Source: Xanthobacteraceae bacterium
GTDB lineage: Bacteria; Pseudomonadota; Alphaproteobacteria; Rhizobiales; Xanthobacteraceae
DNA: 14,363 nt
NCBI GenBank assembly: GCA_030040825.1
Contig: JASHSY010000351.1
Span: forward strand, 1 to 14,363
Reading direction: 5' to 3'
Positions 8,025 through 14,363 of this stretch are shown here, in pieces (the stretch's first letter is position 1; the number at the start of each line of letters is the position of its first letter). The notes below the pieces were generated by a model. That model saw only the letters and a list, made by a program, of their open reading frames with translations, did not search any database and had not been told where the DNA came from. Made by a program: the position numbers and the translations under genes.

Positions 8025-8091
8025 GCACAACGGAAAACGTCGGACCGGGAGAATGGTTCGGGCGTGGACGCGGTACCCCGATCCGCCATTT

Positions 8092-8559
8092 TTATTCGTT
8101 TCCGGTGGAACCAAAGCCGCCGGTTGCCCGCGCGGTGGGATCAAGGCTCGCCGCTTCGATAACAACCATTTGTTCGAAAGCCGCGATCACAAATTGCGCG
8201 ATCCGCATGCCGCGCCGCACCACAAACGGCTCAGAGCCGAGATTCACCAGGATAACCTGCACTTCGCCACGATAATCGGCATCGACAGTTCCGGGCGTAT
8301 TCAACACAGTAACACCGTGCCGCAAGGCCAGACCGGAGCGCGGCCGCACTTGACCCTCGTAACCTCGCGGAAGCGCCACTGCGATGCCGGTCGGAATCGC
8401 CGCACGCGTCCCCGGCGCAATGGTCACCGGCGCATCGTCAGGCACCGCCGCGAGAAGATCGAGGCCGGCGGCTTGCGCACTGTGATAGTTCGGCAGCGGT
8501 AAATCGGTCCCGTGTGACAGCCGCATGATGCGCAATTGGACGCCCGCGTCGCTACTCAT
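8092..8559 (-). CDS. dut: Deoxyuridine 5'-triphosphate nucleotidohydrolase (dUTPase)
   Basis: This 155-residue trimeric-type dUTPase hydrolyses dUTP to dUMP and pyrophosphate, keeping uracil out of DNA and supplying dTMP synthesis. All five motifs are present in order: AAGLDLLA (30-37), PRSGLA (73-78), the sugar-binding/catalytic [10 protein letters not shown] with Asp93, [10 protein letters not shown], and the C-terminal glycine-rich arm ATGGFGSTG that closes over the active site. The length is normal for the family. The ATG at 8559 overlaps the coaBC stop as ATGA, so the two are translationally coupled. This coaBC-dut order is common in alphaproteobacteria. Confidence 0.97.
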   Translation of the reverse strand: MSSDAGVQLRIMRLSHGTDLPLPNYHSAQAAGLDLLAAVPDDAPVTIAPGTRAAIPTGIAVALPRGYEGQVRPRSGLALRHGVTVLNTPGTVDADYRGEVQVILVNLGSEPFVVRRGMRIAQFVIAAFEQMVVIEAASLDPTARATGGFGSTGNE

Positions 8560-9947
8560 GGCTTGTTGTCCGCAAGCGCCAAAGCCACCCGTTCGATCAA
8601 TGTGCGGGCGACGTCATCCTTCGATTGCGGCGGCCACGATTCAACGTCGGTAGCCGTGACAAGATGCACGGTGTTGCGATCGCCGCCCATAATTCCGGTC
8701 GCCGGTGAAACGTCATTGGCAAGGACCCAGTCGCAGCCTTTCTTCTTCAACTTGGCTTTCGCGTTGCCGATCACGTCGGCCGTTTCGGCGGCAAATCCGA
8801 TCACCAGACGCGGTCGACCCGATTTCTTGTGCGCGATTGTGGACAGAATGTCAGGGTTTTCGATCAGCGCGATAGTCGGCGGGCGGCCGTGTTTCTTGAT
8901 CTTATTGGCGCTGACCTGCCGTGGCCGCCAGTCGGCCACGGCAGCGGCGAAAATGGCGACATCGGCTGGCAGCGCTTTTTCCACCGCCGCCAACATTTGT
9001 TGCGCAGTCTCGATAGGCATGACCGTGACTCCGGGCGGATCGGCAAGCTTCACCGGGCCGCTGATCAACACCACATCGGCGCCAGCCGCCGCTGCAGCGG
9101 CGGCGATGGCGTGGCCCTGCTTGCCGGACGAGCGATTGGCAAGCACCCGCACCGGATCGAGCGGCTCGCTGGTCGGCCCCGACGTGACCAGCACCCGCCG
9201 GCCGGCGAGCGCGCTGGAGCCATGCAACATCGCAATGGCAGCGGCTGCGATCTCCAGCGGCTCGGCCATGCGGCCAATACCGGCCTCACCGCGCTCAGCC
9301 ATTTCGCCCGCGTTCGGACCGATGACCCGCACGCCATCCGCCTTGAGTTGCATCAGATTGCGCTGCGTGGCCTTGGCCGTCCACATATGCGGATTCATCG
9401 CCGGTGCGAGCAGCACCGGCTTATCGGTGGCGAGCAGCGCGGCGGTGGCGAGGTCATCGGCATGACCATTCGCCATCTTGGCGATCAGATCGGCGGTCGC
9501 CGGCGCAATAACGATCAAATCAGTGTCGCGCGCCAGCCGGATGTGACCGATGTCAAACTCGCTCTGCGAATCGAACAGATCGGTGTAGGCGCGCTGGCCG
9601 GCAAGCGCGCCGGCTGCAAGCGGCGTAACGAAGTGCTGCGCCGCGCGGGTGAGGACACAGCGCACACGCGCGCCACCGTCCTGCAAGCGACGAATGAGAT
9701 CGAGCGACTTATAGGCGGCGATGCCACCGCCGATGATGAGCAGCACGCGGATGGCGGCCTTCTGCGGCTGCTCGCTTGGCACCGAGCGAGCCGGCCCGCC
9801 GCCACCGGCAAAGCTCTCCGCATCGGCGGCAGCGCTGCGCAGGATGGTGCGCACTTCGTCCTCGACCGAGCGGCCGTTTTTGGCCGCGCGCAGACGCAAC
9901 CGCTGCTTCAGCTTTTCATCGAGTTGGCGGACGGTGAGACTGGCCAT
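8556..9947 (-). CDS. coaBC: RHH domain - phosphopantothenoylcysteine decarboxylase/phosphopantothenate-cysteine ligase (CoaBC) fusion
   Basis: CoaBC makes 4'-phosphopantetheine from 4'-phosphopantothenate in two steps of CoA synthesis: CTP-dependent Cys ligation, then FMN-dependent decarboxylation. The CoaC half starts near residue 64: GGGIAAYKS (73-81), His135 in [17 protein letters not shown], and Asn185 in PAMNPHMW. The CoaB half has [19 protein letters not shown] and [15 protein letters not shown]. Unusually, residues 1-42 precede this as a FitA/VapB-like ribbon-helix-helix domain ([30 protein letters not shown]), joined by a Gly/Pro-rich linker (43-63). The Cys of the usual ACGE/D clamp (Cys158 in E. 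coli Dfp) is absent; the stretch reads [14 protein letters not shown] (214-227). Total length is 463 residues, against about 400 for the family. I chose ATG 9947 because FitA-type domains start MASLT; an in-frame GTG at 9962 would add five residues. A perfect inverted repeat lies upstream at 9985-10010. Confidence 0.95.
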   Translation of the reverse strand: MASLTVRQLDEKLKQRLRLRAAKNGRSVEDEVRTILRSAAADAESFAGGGGPARSVPSEQPQKAAIRVLLIIGGGIAAYKSLDLIRRLQDGGARVRCVLTRAAQHFVTPLAAGALAGQRAYTDLFDSQSEFDIGHIRLARDTDLIVIAPATADLIAKMANGHADDLATAALLATDKPVLLAPAMNPHMWTAKATQRNLMQLKADGVRVIGPNAGEMAERGEAGIGRMAEPLEIAAAAIAMLHGSSALAGRRVLVTSGPTSEPLDPVRVLANRSSGKQGHAIAAAAAAAGADVVLISGPVKLADPPGVTVMPIETAQQMLAAVEKALPADVAIFAAAVADWRPRQVSANKIKKHGRPPTIALIENPDILSTIAHKKSGRPRLVIGFAAETADVIGNAKAKLKKKGCDWVLANDVSPATGIMGGDRNTVHLVTATDVESWPPQSKDDVARTLIERVALALADNKP

Positions 9948-9984
9948 CGGCTTGCCCGGCACATTGGGGAGGCTAGCAGCCTAA

Positions 9985-10010
9985 TGATTGCATTGCAATC
10001 AATGCAATCA
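9985..10010. promoter_or_regulatory. Perfect inverted repeat upstream of coaBC, candidate RHH operator
   Basis: TGATTGCATTG (9985-9995) and its exact reverse complement CAATGCAATCA (10000-10010) flank a 4-base centre CAAT. The centre continues the ATTGCA/TGCAAT pattern, so several hexamer-like half-sites are in phase. The repeat is AT-rich in a GC-rich region, lies between the ubiB stop (10018) and the coaBC ATG (9947), and its near edge is 37 bases upstream of that ATG. Ribbon-helix-helix repressors bind such short repeated half-sites, and the adjacent gene encodes such a domain. A hairpin terminator for ubiB is the alternative, but the stem is AT-rich and lacks a T-tract. Repeat seen directly; operator role inferred. 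Confidence 0.6.
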
Positions 10011-10017
10011 TGCCCAA

Positions 10018-11589
10018 TTATCGGGTTAAAAACACGATCCACAATAGCAGGGCGGCGATCACCCACAGCGCGGCAATCGTCCAACGGCCACGTCGCGCTT
10101 CTTCTTTGTCGAGATGGGTGATGGTCTGTCGCGACAGGACCAGCCCGTCGCGGGTTACTGCGTCTAGCTGATCGAGCACGCGCGCGCCGCGGATCAGGAG
10201 CCCCGGCGTCTTGGCGATGAAGCGGCCCAGTTCGCCGGCGCCCTCGACCGCACCTTCGAGCTTGCCGACCGGACCGAGATGCCGCGTCATCCATTCGCGC
10301 ACCACCGGCTCGGCGGTGGTCCAGATATCGAGCTTGGGATCAAGCGACCGCGCCACGCCTTCGACCACCACCATGGTTTTCTGCAACAGGAGCAATTCCG
10401 GCCGGGTGCGCATGTCGAACAGGCCGGTGACCTCGAACAACAACGTCAGTAGCCGCGCCATCGAGATATTTTCGGCGGTGCGATTGTGAATCGGCTCGCC
10501 GATGGCGCGGATCGCCTGGGCAAAGCTTTCGACAGAATGGGTCGGCGGCACGTAACCGGCCTCGAAATGCACCTCGGCGGTGCGGTGATAATCGCGGGTG
10601 ATGAAGCCGTGCAGGATTTCGGCGAGAAACAGCCGCTCCTTGACGCCGAGCCGGCCCATAATGCCGAAATCGACCGCAACGAGCCGCCGCTCGTCGTCGA
10701 CGAACAGATTGCCCGGATGCATGTCGGCATGAAAAAATCCGTCGCGCAGCGCGTGGCGGAGAAAGGTCTGGATCACCGCGCGGGCAAGCTCGCGCAGGTC
10801 GAAACCTTTGGCGATCAGTTGGGCGCGATCCGATAGCGGCGTGGCGTCGATCCATTCCAGCGTCAGGACGTCTTTGCTGGTACGATCCCAATCCACCGTC
10901 GGCACGCGAAAATCCGGATCGTCTTTGGTGTTGTCGGCCATTTCCGACAGCGCCGCCGCTTCGAGCCGGAAATCCATCTCGACCGTGACCGAGCGACGCA
11001 AGGTGTCGACCACCTCGATCAGCCGAAGCCGGCGCGCCTCGGCGGAAAGATCTTCGGCATGCTGCGCAACAAACATAAAAGCGCGCAAATCGGCATGGAA
11101 GCGCCGCTCAATGCCCGGCCGAAGCACCTTGACCGCGACGGCGCGCGGGCCGTTCACGGTGGTTACTTCCGCGCGATGCACCTGCGCGATCGATGCAGCG
11201 GCGACCGGCGGGCCGAAGCTGGAAAACACCGCGCCAACCGGACGGCCGAGCGAGGCGGCGACCACCGCTTCTGCTTCCTGCTGCGGGAAGGGCGGCATCC
11301 GATCCTGCAAATGCTCAAGATCGCGGGCGAGCGCGTTGCCGACCACGTCCGGACGGGTGGCGAGAAACTGGCCAAGCTTGACGTAACTCGGACCGAGCCG
11401 CGTCAGCGCAGCGGAGAGGCGCGCTTCGGCGGGACCACTGGATGGCCGCTCGAATAGCCGCGCGATCCGCACCAGCGGACGCGCCGCCGGCGGAATGATC
11501 GCCGGATCGATCGCGCCGAAAACCCCCTCGCGGGCGAAAATGAAGCCGGCGCGAGCAAAACGTAGCGAATGCGCGGGAGCCGAGATCAC
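10018..11589 (-). CDS. ubiB: UbiB, ATPase/kinase-like protein for ubiquinone biosynthesis
   Basis: UbiB is a membrane-associated atypical kinase-fold ATPase needed for the ring modifications of ubiquinone. Motifs seen: KLGQ (71-74) in [16 protein letters not shown], the Ala-rich loop AAASIAQVH (130-138) in place of a glycine-rich loop, the ATP-site Lys154 in [17 protein letters not shown], the catalytic [13 protein letters not shown], and the metal-binding VDFGIMG. A hydrophobic C-terminal segment ([19 protein letters not shown]) anchors it in the membrane. I chose a GTG start at 11589, which overlaps the ubiE stop as GTGA and gives 523 residues with the usual UbiB N-terminus ([15 protein letters not shown]). 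The longer reading to 11841 lies inside ubiE in another frame and has no UbiB character. The TAA stop is 8 bases before the inverted repeat upstream of coaBC. Confidence 0.95.
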   Translation of the reverse strand: MISAPAHSLRFARAGFIFAREGVFGAIDPAIIPPAARPLVRIARLFERPSSGPAEARLSAALTRLGPSYVKLGQFLATRPDVVGNALARDLEHLQDRMPPFPQQEAEAVVAASLGRPVGAVFSSFGPPVAAASIAQVHRAEVTTVNGPRAVAVKVLRPGIERRFHADLRAFMFVAQHAEDLSAEARRLRLIEVVDTLRRSVTVEMDFRLEAAALSEMADNTKDDPDFRVPTVDWDRTSKDVLTLEWIDATPLSDRAQLIAKGFDLRELARAVIQTFLRHALRDGFFHADMHPGNLFVDDERRLVAVDFGIMGRLGVKERLFLAEILHGFITRDYHRTAEVHFEAGYVPPTHSVESFAQAIRAIGEPIHNRTAENISMARLLTLLFEVTGLFDMRTRPELLLLQKTMVVVEGVARSLDPKLDIWTTAEPVVREWMTRHLGPVGKLEGAVEGAGELGRFIAKTPGLLIRGARVLDQLDAVTRDGLVLSRQTITHLDKEEARRGRWTIAALWVIAALLLWIVFLTR

Positions 11590-12335
11590 AAACGCCAGCC
11601 GGAATGCAGCGTGACGATACCGCCGCTCATCGGTCGAAACGAAACGCGGGCAAATCCGGCGGCGCGCATCATCGCCGCAAATTGCTCGGGCTTCGGAAAC
11701 CGGCGGATCGATTCCACCAGATAGCGGTAGGATTCCGCGTCGCCGACCACCGCACGGCCGAGCGCCGGAATGACGTTGAACGAATAGAAATCGTAAAGCC
11801 GGTCGAGGCCGGGCAGAGTAACGGCGGAAAATTCCAGGCAAACGAACCGGCCGCCCGGCCGCAGCACGCGATACGCCTCCGCCAGCGCCTGCTCGATCCG
11901 CGGAACGTTGCGGATGCCGAATGCCACCGTCGCCGCATCAAAGCTGCGATCGGGAAACGGCAGTGATTCGGCGTTGGCTTCGGTGAAGGCGAGGAATTCT
12001 CCACGTGGACGGCGGGCGGCGCGCTCGCGCCCGACCGCCAGCATATCGGCATTGATGTCGCACACCACCGCGCGTGTGCCTTCGCCGCCGGCTTCGACGA
12101 CCCGTAACGCGATGTCGCCAGTGCCGCCGGCAATGTCGATCAGCGCAAACGGCCGGGTTTTGGGCGGATTGACCGCAGTGACCATCGCGTCCTTCCAGGC
12201 GCGATGCAGACCGAACGACATCAAATCGTTCATTAGGTCGTAGCGGCGGGCTACGCTGTGGAACACGCCGTCAACGAGCGCCTGCTTGTCCGCAAGCGGC
12301 ACCTGGCGGGCGCCGAACTGGGCCGTTTCCGTCAT
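11586..12335 (-). CDS. ubiE: Demethylmenaquinone/2-methoxy-6-polyprenyl-1,4-benzoquinol methylase UbiE
   Basis: UbiE is the SAM-dependent C-methyltransferase of ubiquinone (and, where present, menaquinone) synthesis. The 249-residue protein has the N-terminal UbiE signature [25 protein letters not shown], the SAM-binding motif [12 protein letters not shown], then CDINADML, the family block [34 protein letters not shown], and the C-terminal [12 protein letters not shown]. Length is typical. The ATG at 12335 faces mutM across a 99-base divergent region. It is the first gene of the long leftward cluster and is translationally coupled to ubiB through the overlapping GTGA. Only a weak AGAG sequence precedes the start. 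Confidence 0.97.
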   Translation of the reverse strand: MTETAQFGARQVPLADKQALVDGVFHSVARRYDLMNDLMSFGLHRAWKDAMVTAVNPPKTRPFALIDIAGGTGDIALRVVEAGGEGTRAVVCDINADMLAVGRERAARRPRGEFLAFTEANAESLPFPDRSFDAATVAFGIRNVPRIEQALAEAYRVLRPGGRFVCLEFSAVTLPGLDRLYDFYSFNVIPALGRAVVGDAESYRYLVESIRRFPKPEQFAAMMRAAGFARVSFRPMSGGIVTLHSGWRL

Positions 12336-12367
12336 CGCACTCTACTACGCTGCCCTATCGGCCAAAC

Positions 12368-12396
12368 CATAGCGCGCCGGCGCAAGCGACGCTATG
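12368..12396. promoter_or_regulatory. Inverted repeat in the ubiE-mutM divergent intergenic region
   Basis: CATAGCG (12368-12374) and CGCTATG (12390-12396) are exact inverted arms 15 bases apart. The arm end and the spacer form a smaller palindrome, GCGCCGGCGC (12373-12382). This is inside the 99-base region that must carry promoters for ubiE (leftward) and mutM (rightward). I could not place a convincing -35/-10 pair on either strand. It may be an operator or a chance GC-rich symmetry. Confidence 0.3.
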
Positions 12397-12415
12397 TCTT
12401 GTCGCATTAACCATT

Positions 12416-12433
12416 TAGTTCGCCTAGTTCGCC
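12416..12433. repeat. Perfect 9-bp tandem repeat directly before the mutM start
   Basis: TAGTTCGCC occurs twice with no gap (12416-12424 and 12425-12433), ending one base before the mutM ATG. It occupies the place where a Shine-Dalgarno sequence would be expected, and no purine-rich site is present. Read directly; any role in translation or copy-number variation is unproven. Confidence 0.6.
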
Positions 12434-12434
12434 G

Positions 12435-13316
12435 ATGCCCGAGCTTCCCGAAGTCGAAACCGTCCGCCGCGGACTTGAGCCGGCGATGCAGGGGGCGCGC
12501 TTCACCAGGGTGGAGACGCGCCGCGCCGATCTGCGCTGGCCGTTGCCCAAGGATTTCATCCAGCGCCTGGCGGGCAAAACCGTTACCGGCCTGGGCCGGC
12601 GCGCCAAATACCTGCTCGCCGATCTTTCCTCCGGCGACGTGCTGTTGATGCATCTTGGCATGTCCGGCTCGTTTCATGTCTTTCAGAAGGCGGGCGGCGA
12701 GAAGCTTGCGCGCTATTATCATGAGCGCGAACGGCATGCGGCGCATGACCACGTCGTGTTTCACATGTCGTCGGGCGCGATCGTCACCTTCAACGATCCG
12801 CGCCGCTTCGGCTCGATGAAGATCGTGCCGCGCGCCAAGCTCGAAGCCGAGCCGCTGCTCAACCGGCTTGGGCCGGAGCCGCTGGGCAACGCCTTCGGCG
12901 CCGCCATGTTAGCGCAAGCCTGCCAGGGCAAGAAAACAAGCCTCAAGGCAGCATTACTGGACCAGCAAGTCGTCGCCGGCTTAGGCAACATTTATGTCTG
13001 CGAGGCGCTGCACCGCGCCAAGCTTTCGCCGACGCGGATGGCGTCTACGATTGCCGGCCGTGGCGGTGCACCGACTGACCGAGCCGAGCGGCTGGTGGAC
13101 GCCATCAAGGCCGTGCTCAATGACGCGATCAAGGATGGCGGTTCATCGCTGCGCGACCATCGGTTGACCGATGGCGAACTTGGCATGTTTCAGCATCGTT
13201 TCCAGGTCTACGATCGGGAAGGCGGCAAATGCCGCACGTCCGGTTGCGGCGGCACGGTCAAGCGGATCGTGCAAAGCGGCCGCTCGACCTTTTATTGTCC
13301 TGTATGTCAAAAGTGA
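12435..13316 (+). CDS. mutM: Formamidopyrimidine-DNA glycosylase (Fpg/MutM)
   Basis: MutM removes oxidised purines such as 8-oxoguanine and FapyG and cuts the abasic site (base excision repair). The N-terminus [14 protein letters not shown] supplies the catalytic Pro2 and Glu3. Next come the conserved lysine region [22 protein letters not shown] and [10 protein letters not shown], then the helix-two-turn-helix stretch [24 protein letters not shown]. The C-terminal zinc finger has Cys266, Cys271, Cys288 and Cys291 (spacing CX4C-X16-CX2C, with Arg283 in GRSTFYC). The first pair is four residues apart, not two as in E. coli; this is usual in alphaproteobacteria as far as I recall. Length 293 is slightly long for the family. 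It is the first gene of the rightward unit; the enoyl-CoA hydratase start lies 32 bases after its stop. Confidence 0.97.
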   Translation: MPELPEVETVRRGLEPAMQGARFTRVETRRADLRWPLPKDFIQRLAGKTVTGLGRRAKYLLADLSSGDVLLMHLGMSGSFHVFQKAGGEKLARYYHERERHAAHDHVVFHMSSGAIVTFNDPRRFGSMKIVPRAKLEAEPLLNRLGPEPLGNAFGAAMLAQACQGKKTSLKAALLDQQVVAGLGNIYVCEALHRAKLSPTRMASTIAGRGGAPTDRAERLVDAIKAVLNDAIKDGGSSLRDHRLTDGELGMFQHRFQVYDREGGKCRTSGCGGTVKRIVQSGRSTFYCPVCQK

Positions 13317-13348
13317 TCTTAGCGAAGCGAAAACACCGAGAGCAGATC

Positions 13349-14122
13349 ATGGCCTACGAGACCATCATCGTCGAAACGCGCGGCAAAGTCGGATTGATCA
13401 GACTCAACCGGCCGGCCGCGCTCAACGCGCTCAATCGCACGCTGATGCGCGAATTAACACAAGCGCTCGATCAGTTTGAGGCCGACCCCGCCATCGGCTG
13501 CCTGGTGATCACCGGCTCGGACAAGGCATTCGCCGCCGGCGCCGACATCAAGGAGATGGCCGACAAGACCTTCGATGATGCGTTTCTCGGCAACTTTGCC
13601 GCCGACTGGCACCGCGCCGCGACAATACGCAAGCCGGTGATTGCGGCGGTGGCGGGATTTGCGCTCGGCGGCGGCTGCGAATTGGCGATGCAATGCGATC
13701 TCATCATCGCCGCCGACAATGCCAAATTCGGCCAGCCCGAAATCAAACTCGGCGTCATTCCCGGCATCGGGGGCACGCAGCGCTTTACCCGCGCCGTCGG
13801 CAAGGCCAAGGCGATGGATATCATGCTGACCGGCCGGATGATGGACGTACAGGAAGCCGAACGTTCAGGCCTGGTCGCCCGCGTCGTGCCATTGGCGGGC
13901 CTGCTCGACGAAGCAATGAAAGTCGCCGACACGATCGCATCGATGTCGCTGCCCTCGGTGCTGGCGGCGAAGGAGGCGGTCAACAGCGCCTTCGAAACGA
14001 CACTGGCCGAAGGCGTGCGTTTCGAGCGGCGCGTATTTCACTCGCTGTTCGCCACTGCCGACCAGAAGGAAGGCATGGCGGCTTTCATCGCCAAGCGGCC
14101 GCCAAAGTTCGAGAACAAATAA
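13349..14122 (+). CDS. Enoyl-CoA hydratase
   Basis: This 257-residue crotonase-fold enzyme hydrates trans-2-enoyl-CoA to 3-hydroxyacyl-CoA in fatty-acid beta-oxidation. It has [13 protein letters not shown] near the N-terminus, [10 protein letters not shown] (61-70) and [17 protein letters not shown], with Glu111 and Glu131 ([19 protein letters not shown]) as the catalytic acid pair. The oxyanion-hole glycines fall in the AGAD and LGGGC stretches. Both catalytic glutamates are present, so it should be a true hydratase rather than another crotonase member, although substrate chain length cannot be told. I chose ATG 13349 for the canonical N-terminus MAYETIIVE and the GAGAG about 7 bases upstream. 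Longer in-frame starts would overlap the mutM end. In alphaproteobacteria this gene often sits beside mutM and near rpsT-dnaA. Confidence 0.95.
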   Translation: MAYETIIVETRGKVGLIRLNRPAALNALNRTLMRELTQALDQFEADPAIGCLVITGSDKAFAAGADIKEMADKTFDDAFLGNFAADWHRAATIRKPVIAAVAGFALGGGCELAMQCDLIIAADNAKFGQPEIKLGVIPGIGGTQRFTRAVGKAKAMDIMLTGRMMDVQEAERSGLVARVVPLAGLLDEAMKVADTIASMSLPSVLAAKEAVNSAFETTLAEGVRFERRVFHSLFATADQKEGMAAFIAKRPPKFENK

Positions 14123-14164
14123 ATGAAACGTTGTTCCGCATACGCAAATGATGCGAAACGACGT
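14121..14164 (-). terminator. Hairpin terminator between convergent genes
   Basis: Arms 14128-14141 and 14151-14164 pair over 14 positions with one wobble and one mismatch, around a 9-base loop. In the leftward direction the stem is followed by a T-rich stretch (TTTCATTTATTT, into the end of the hydratase gene), which fits an intrinsic terminator for the unknown gene at the right edge. In the rightward direction there is no T-run, though the same hairpin could protect the hydratase mRNA end. Confidence 0.55.
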
Positions 14165-14363
14165 CAATGCTTCGGTTCGGCTTCGGCCTCAGCTTCGCTG
14201 GCGGAATAGCGCGCAAACAACAGATTGACCCGCTGCTGCCACATCGCCACGAATGCAGCCGAGGTCATGCGCTCCACTGGCTTCCAGGTCTCCTTGACGT
14301 TCGGAAGCGTGTTCCCCCAAACTGCGCGCTTGCACGATTTCTCGCCTTTTTCTTGACCCTCGT
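14164..14363 (-). CDS. Unknown protein, C-terminal 65 residues only (partial at right edge)
   Basis: An open frame enters from the right edge and ends with TGA at 14164-14166, giving 65 visible residues. The segment starts EGQEKGEKSCKRAVW, continues NTLPNVKETWKPVERMTSAAF and WQQRVNLLFARYSA, and ends in an acidic Ala-Glu tail (ASEAEAEAEPKH). I do not recognise a family. The two other leftward frames hit stops, and the terminator-like hairpin immediately after the TGA supports a real gene. It is convergent with the enoyl-CoA hydratase; the gap between the stop codons is 41 bases. One Cys is visible, and there is no membrane segment. Confidence 0.55.
   Translation of the reverse strand, partial: EGQEKGEKSCKRAVWGNTLPNVKETWKPVERMTSAAFVAMWQQRVNLLFARYSASEAEAEAEPKH

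Noticed and set aside
7593..8165. 190-residue version of the Rrf2 regulator starting at 8165
   Set aside because: The extra 47 residues lie in the dut gene in another frame and have no Rrf2 character; the fold starts at ATG 8024.
8556..9947. A stand-alone FitA-type antitoxin gene followed by coaBC
   Set aside because: The RHH segment and CoaBC are in one uninterrupted frame, and no PIN-domain toxin gene is adjacent.
9985..10010. Reading the coaBC-upstream dyad as a ubiB terminator
   Set aside because: AT-rich stem without a following T-run; its position and half-site pattern fit an operator better, though a terminator role is not excluded.
10018..11841. 607-residue version of UbiB starting at 11841
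   Set aside because: The extra N-terminus lies inside ubiE in another frame; the GTG at 11589 gives the normal UbiB start and an overlapping GTGA.
12407..12421. Possible CtrA site (TTAA-N7-TTAA) upstream of mutM
   Set aside because: Only the first half-site TTAACC is present; the second half at the right spacing reads GTTC.

Overview
The window reads as a compact, high-GC alphaproteobacterial chromosome segment. The gene set and the protein sequences fit Hyphomicrobiales of the Bradyrhizobium/Rhodoplanes/Pseudolabrys kind: alphaproteobacterial-type AddB, a TsaE-phosphotransferase fusion, a DivL-type kinase, and ubiE-ubiB-coaBC-dut beside mutM. The lineage is inferred from protein character and synteny only. 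There are no rRNA, tRNA, CRISPR, phage or insertion-sequence signals, and no gene-free stretch longer than 142 bases.

Layout. Ten genes run leftward without interruption from 12335 to the left edge: ubiE, ubiB (overlapping GTGA start), coaBC, dut (overlapping ATGA start), an Rrf2-type regulator, a DivL-like multi-PAS kinase, a DoxX-like membrane protein, a tsaE-amgK fusion, a murU-like nucleotidyltransferase and addB (cut by the edge; addA is expected beyond it). On the right, mutM and an enoyl-CoA hydratase run rightward, so 12336-12434 is a divergent promoter region. The hydratase converges on a leftward unknown gene, of which only the last 65 residues are visible, with a terminator-like hairpin between them.

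Functional themes. The right half of the leftward block carries ubiquinone synthesis (ubiE, ubiB), CoA synthesis (coaBC) and nucleotide sanitation (dut). The left half combines a cell-cycle kinase (DivL), tRNA t6A modification fused to a cell-wall sugar kinase (TsaE-AmgK), the partner uridylyltransferase for peptidoglycan recycling (MurU) and double-strand break repair (AddB).

Most noteworthy points. (1) CoaBC starts with a FitA/VapB-like ribbon-helix-helix DNA-binding domain, and a perfect 26-bp inverted repeat (11-bp arms) lies just upstream of its start. Together they suggest a CoA-synthesis enzyme that may bind DNA and control its own gene. (2) The kinase has tyrosine (Tyr610) where the phospho-accepting histidine should be, the mark of DivL. 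(3) TsaE and an AmgK-type kinase are one polypeptide next to MurU. The operator idea, the DivL wiring and the recycling role are inferences; the residues, overlaps and repeats are read directly.
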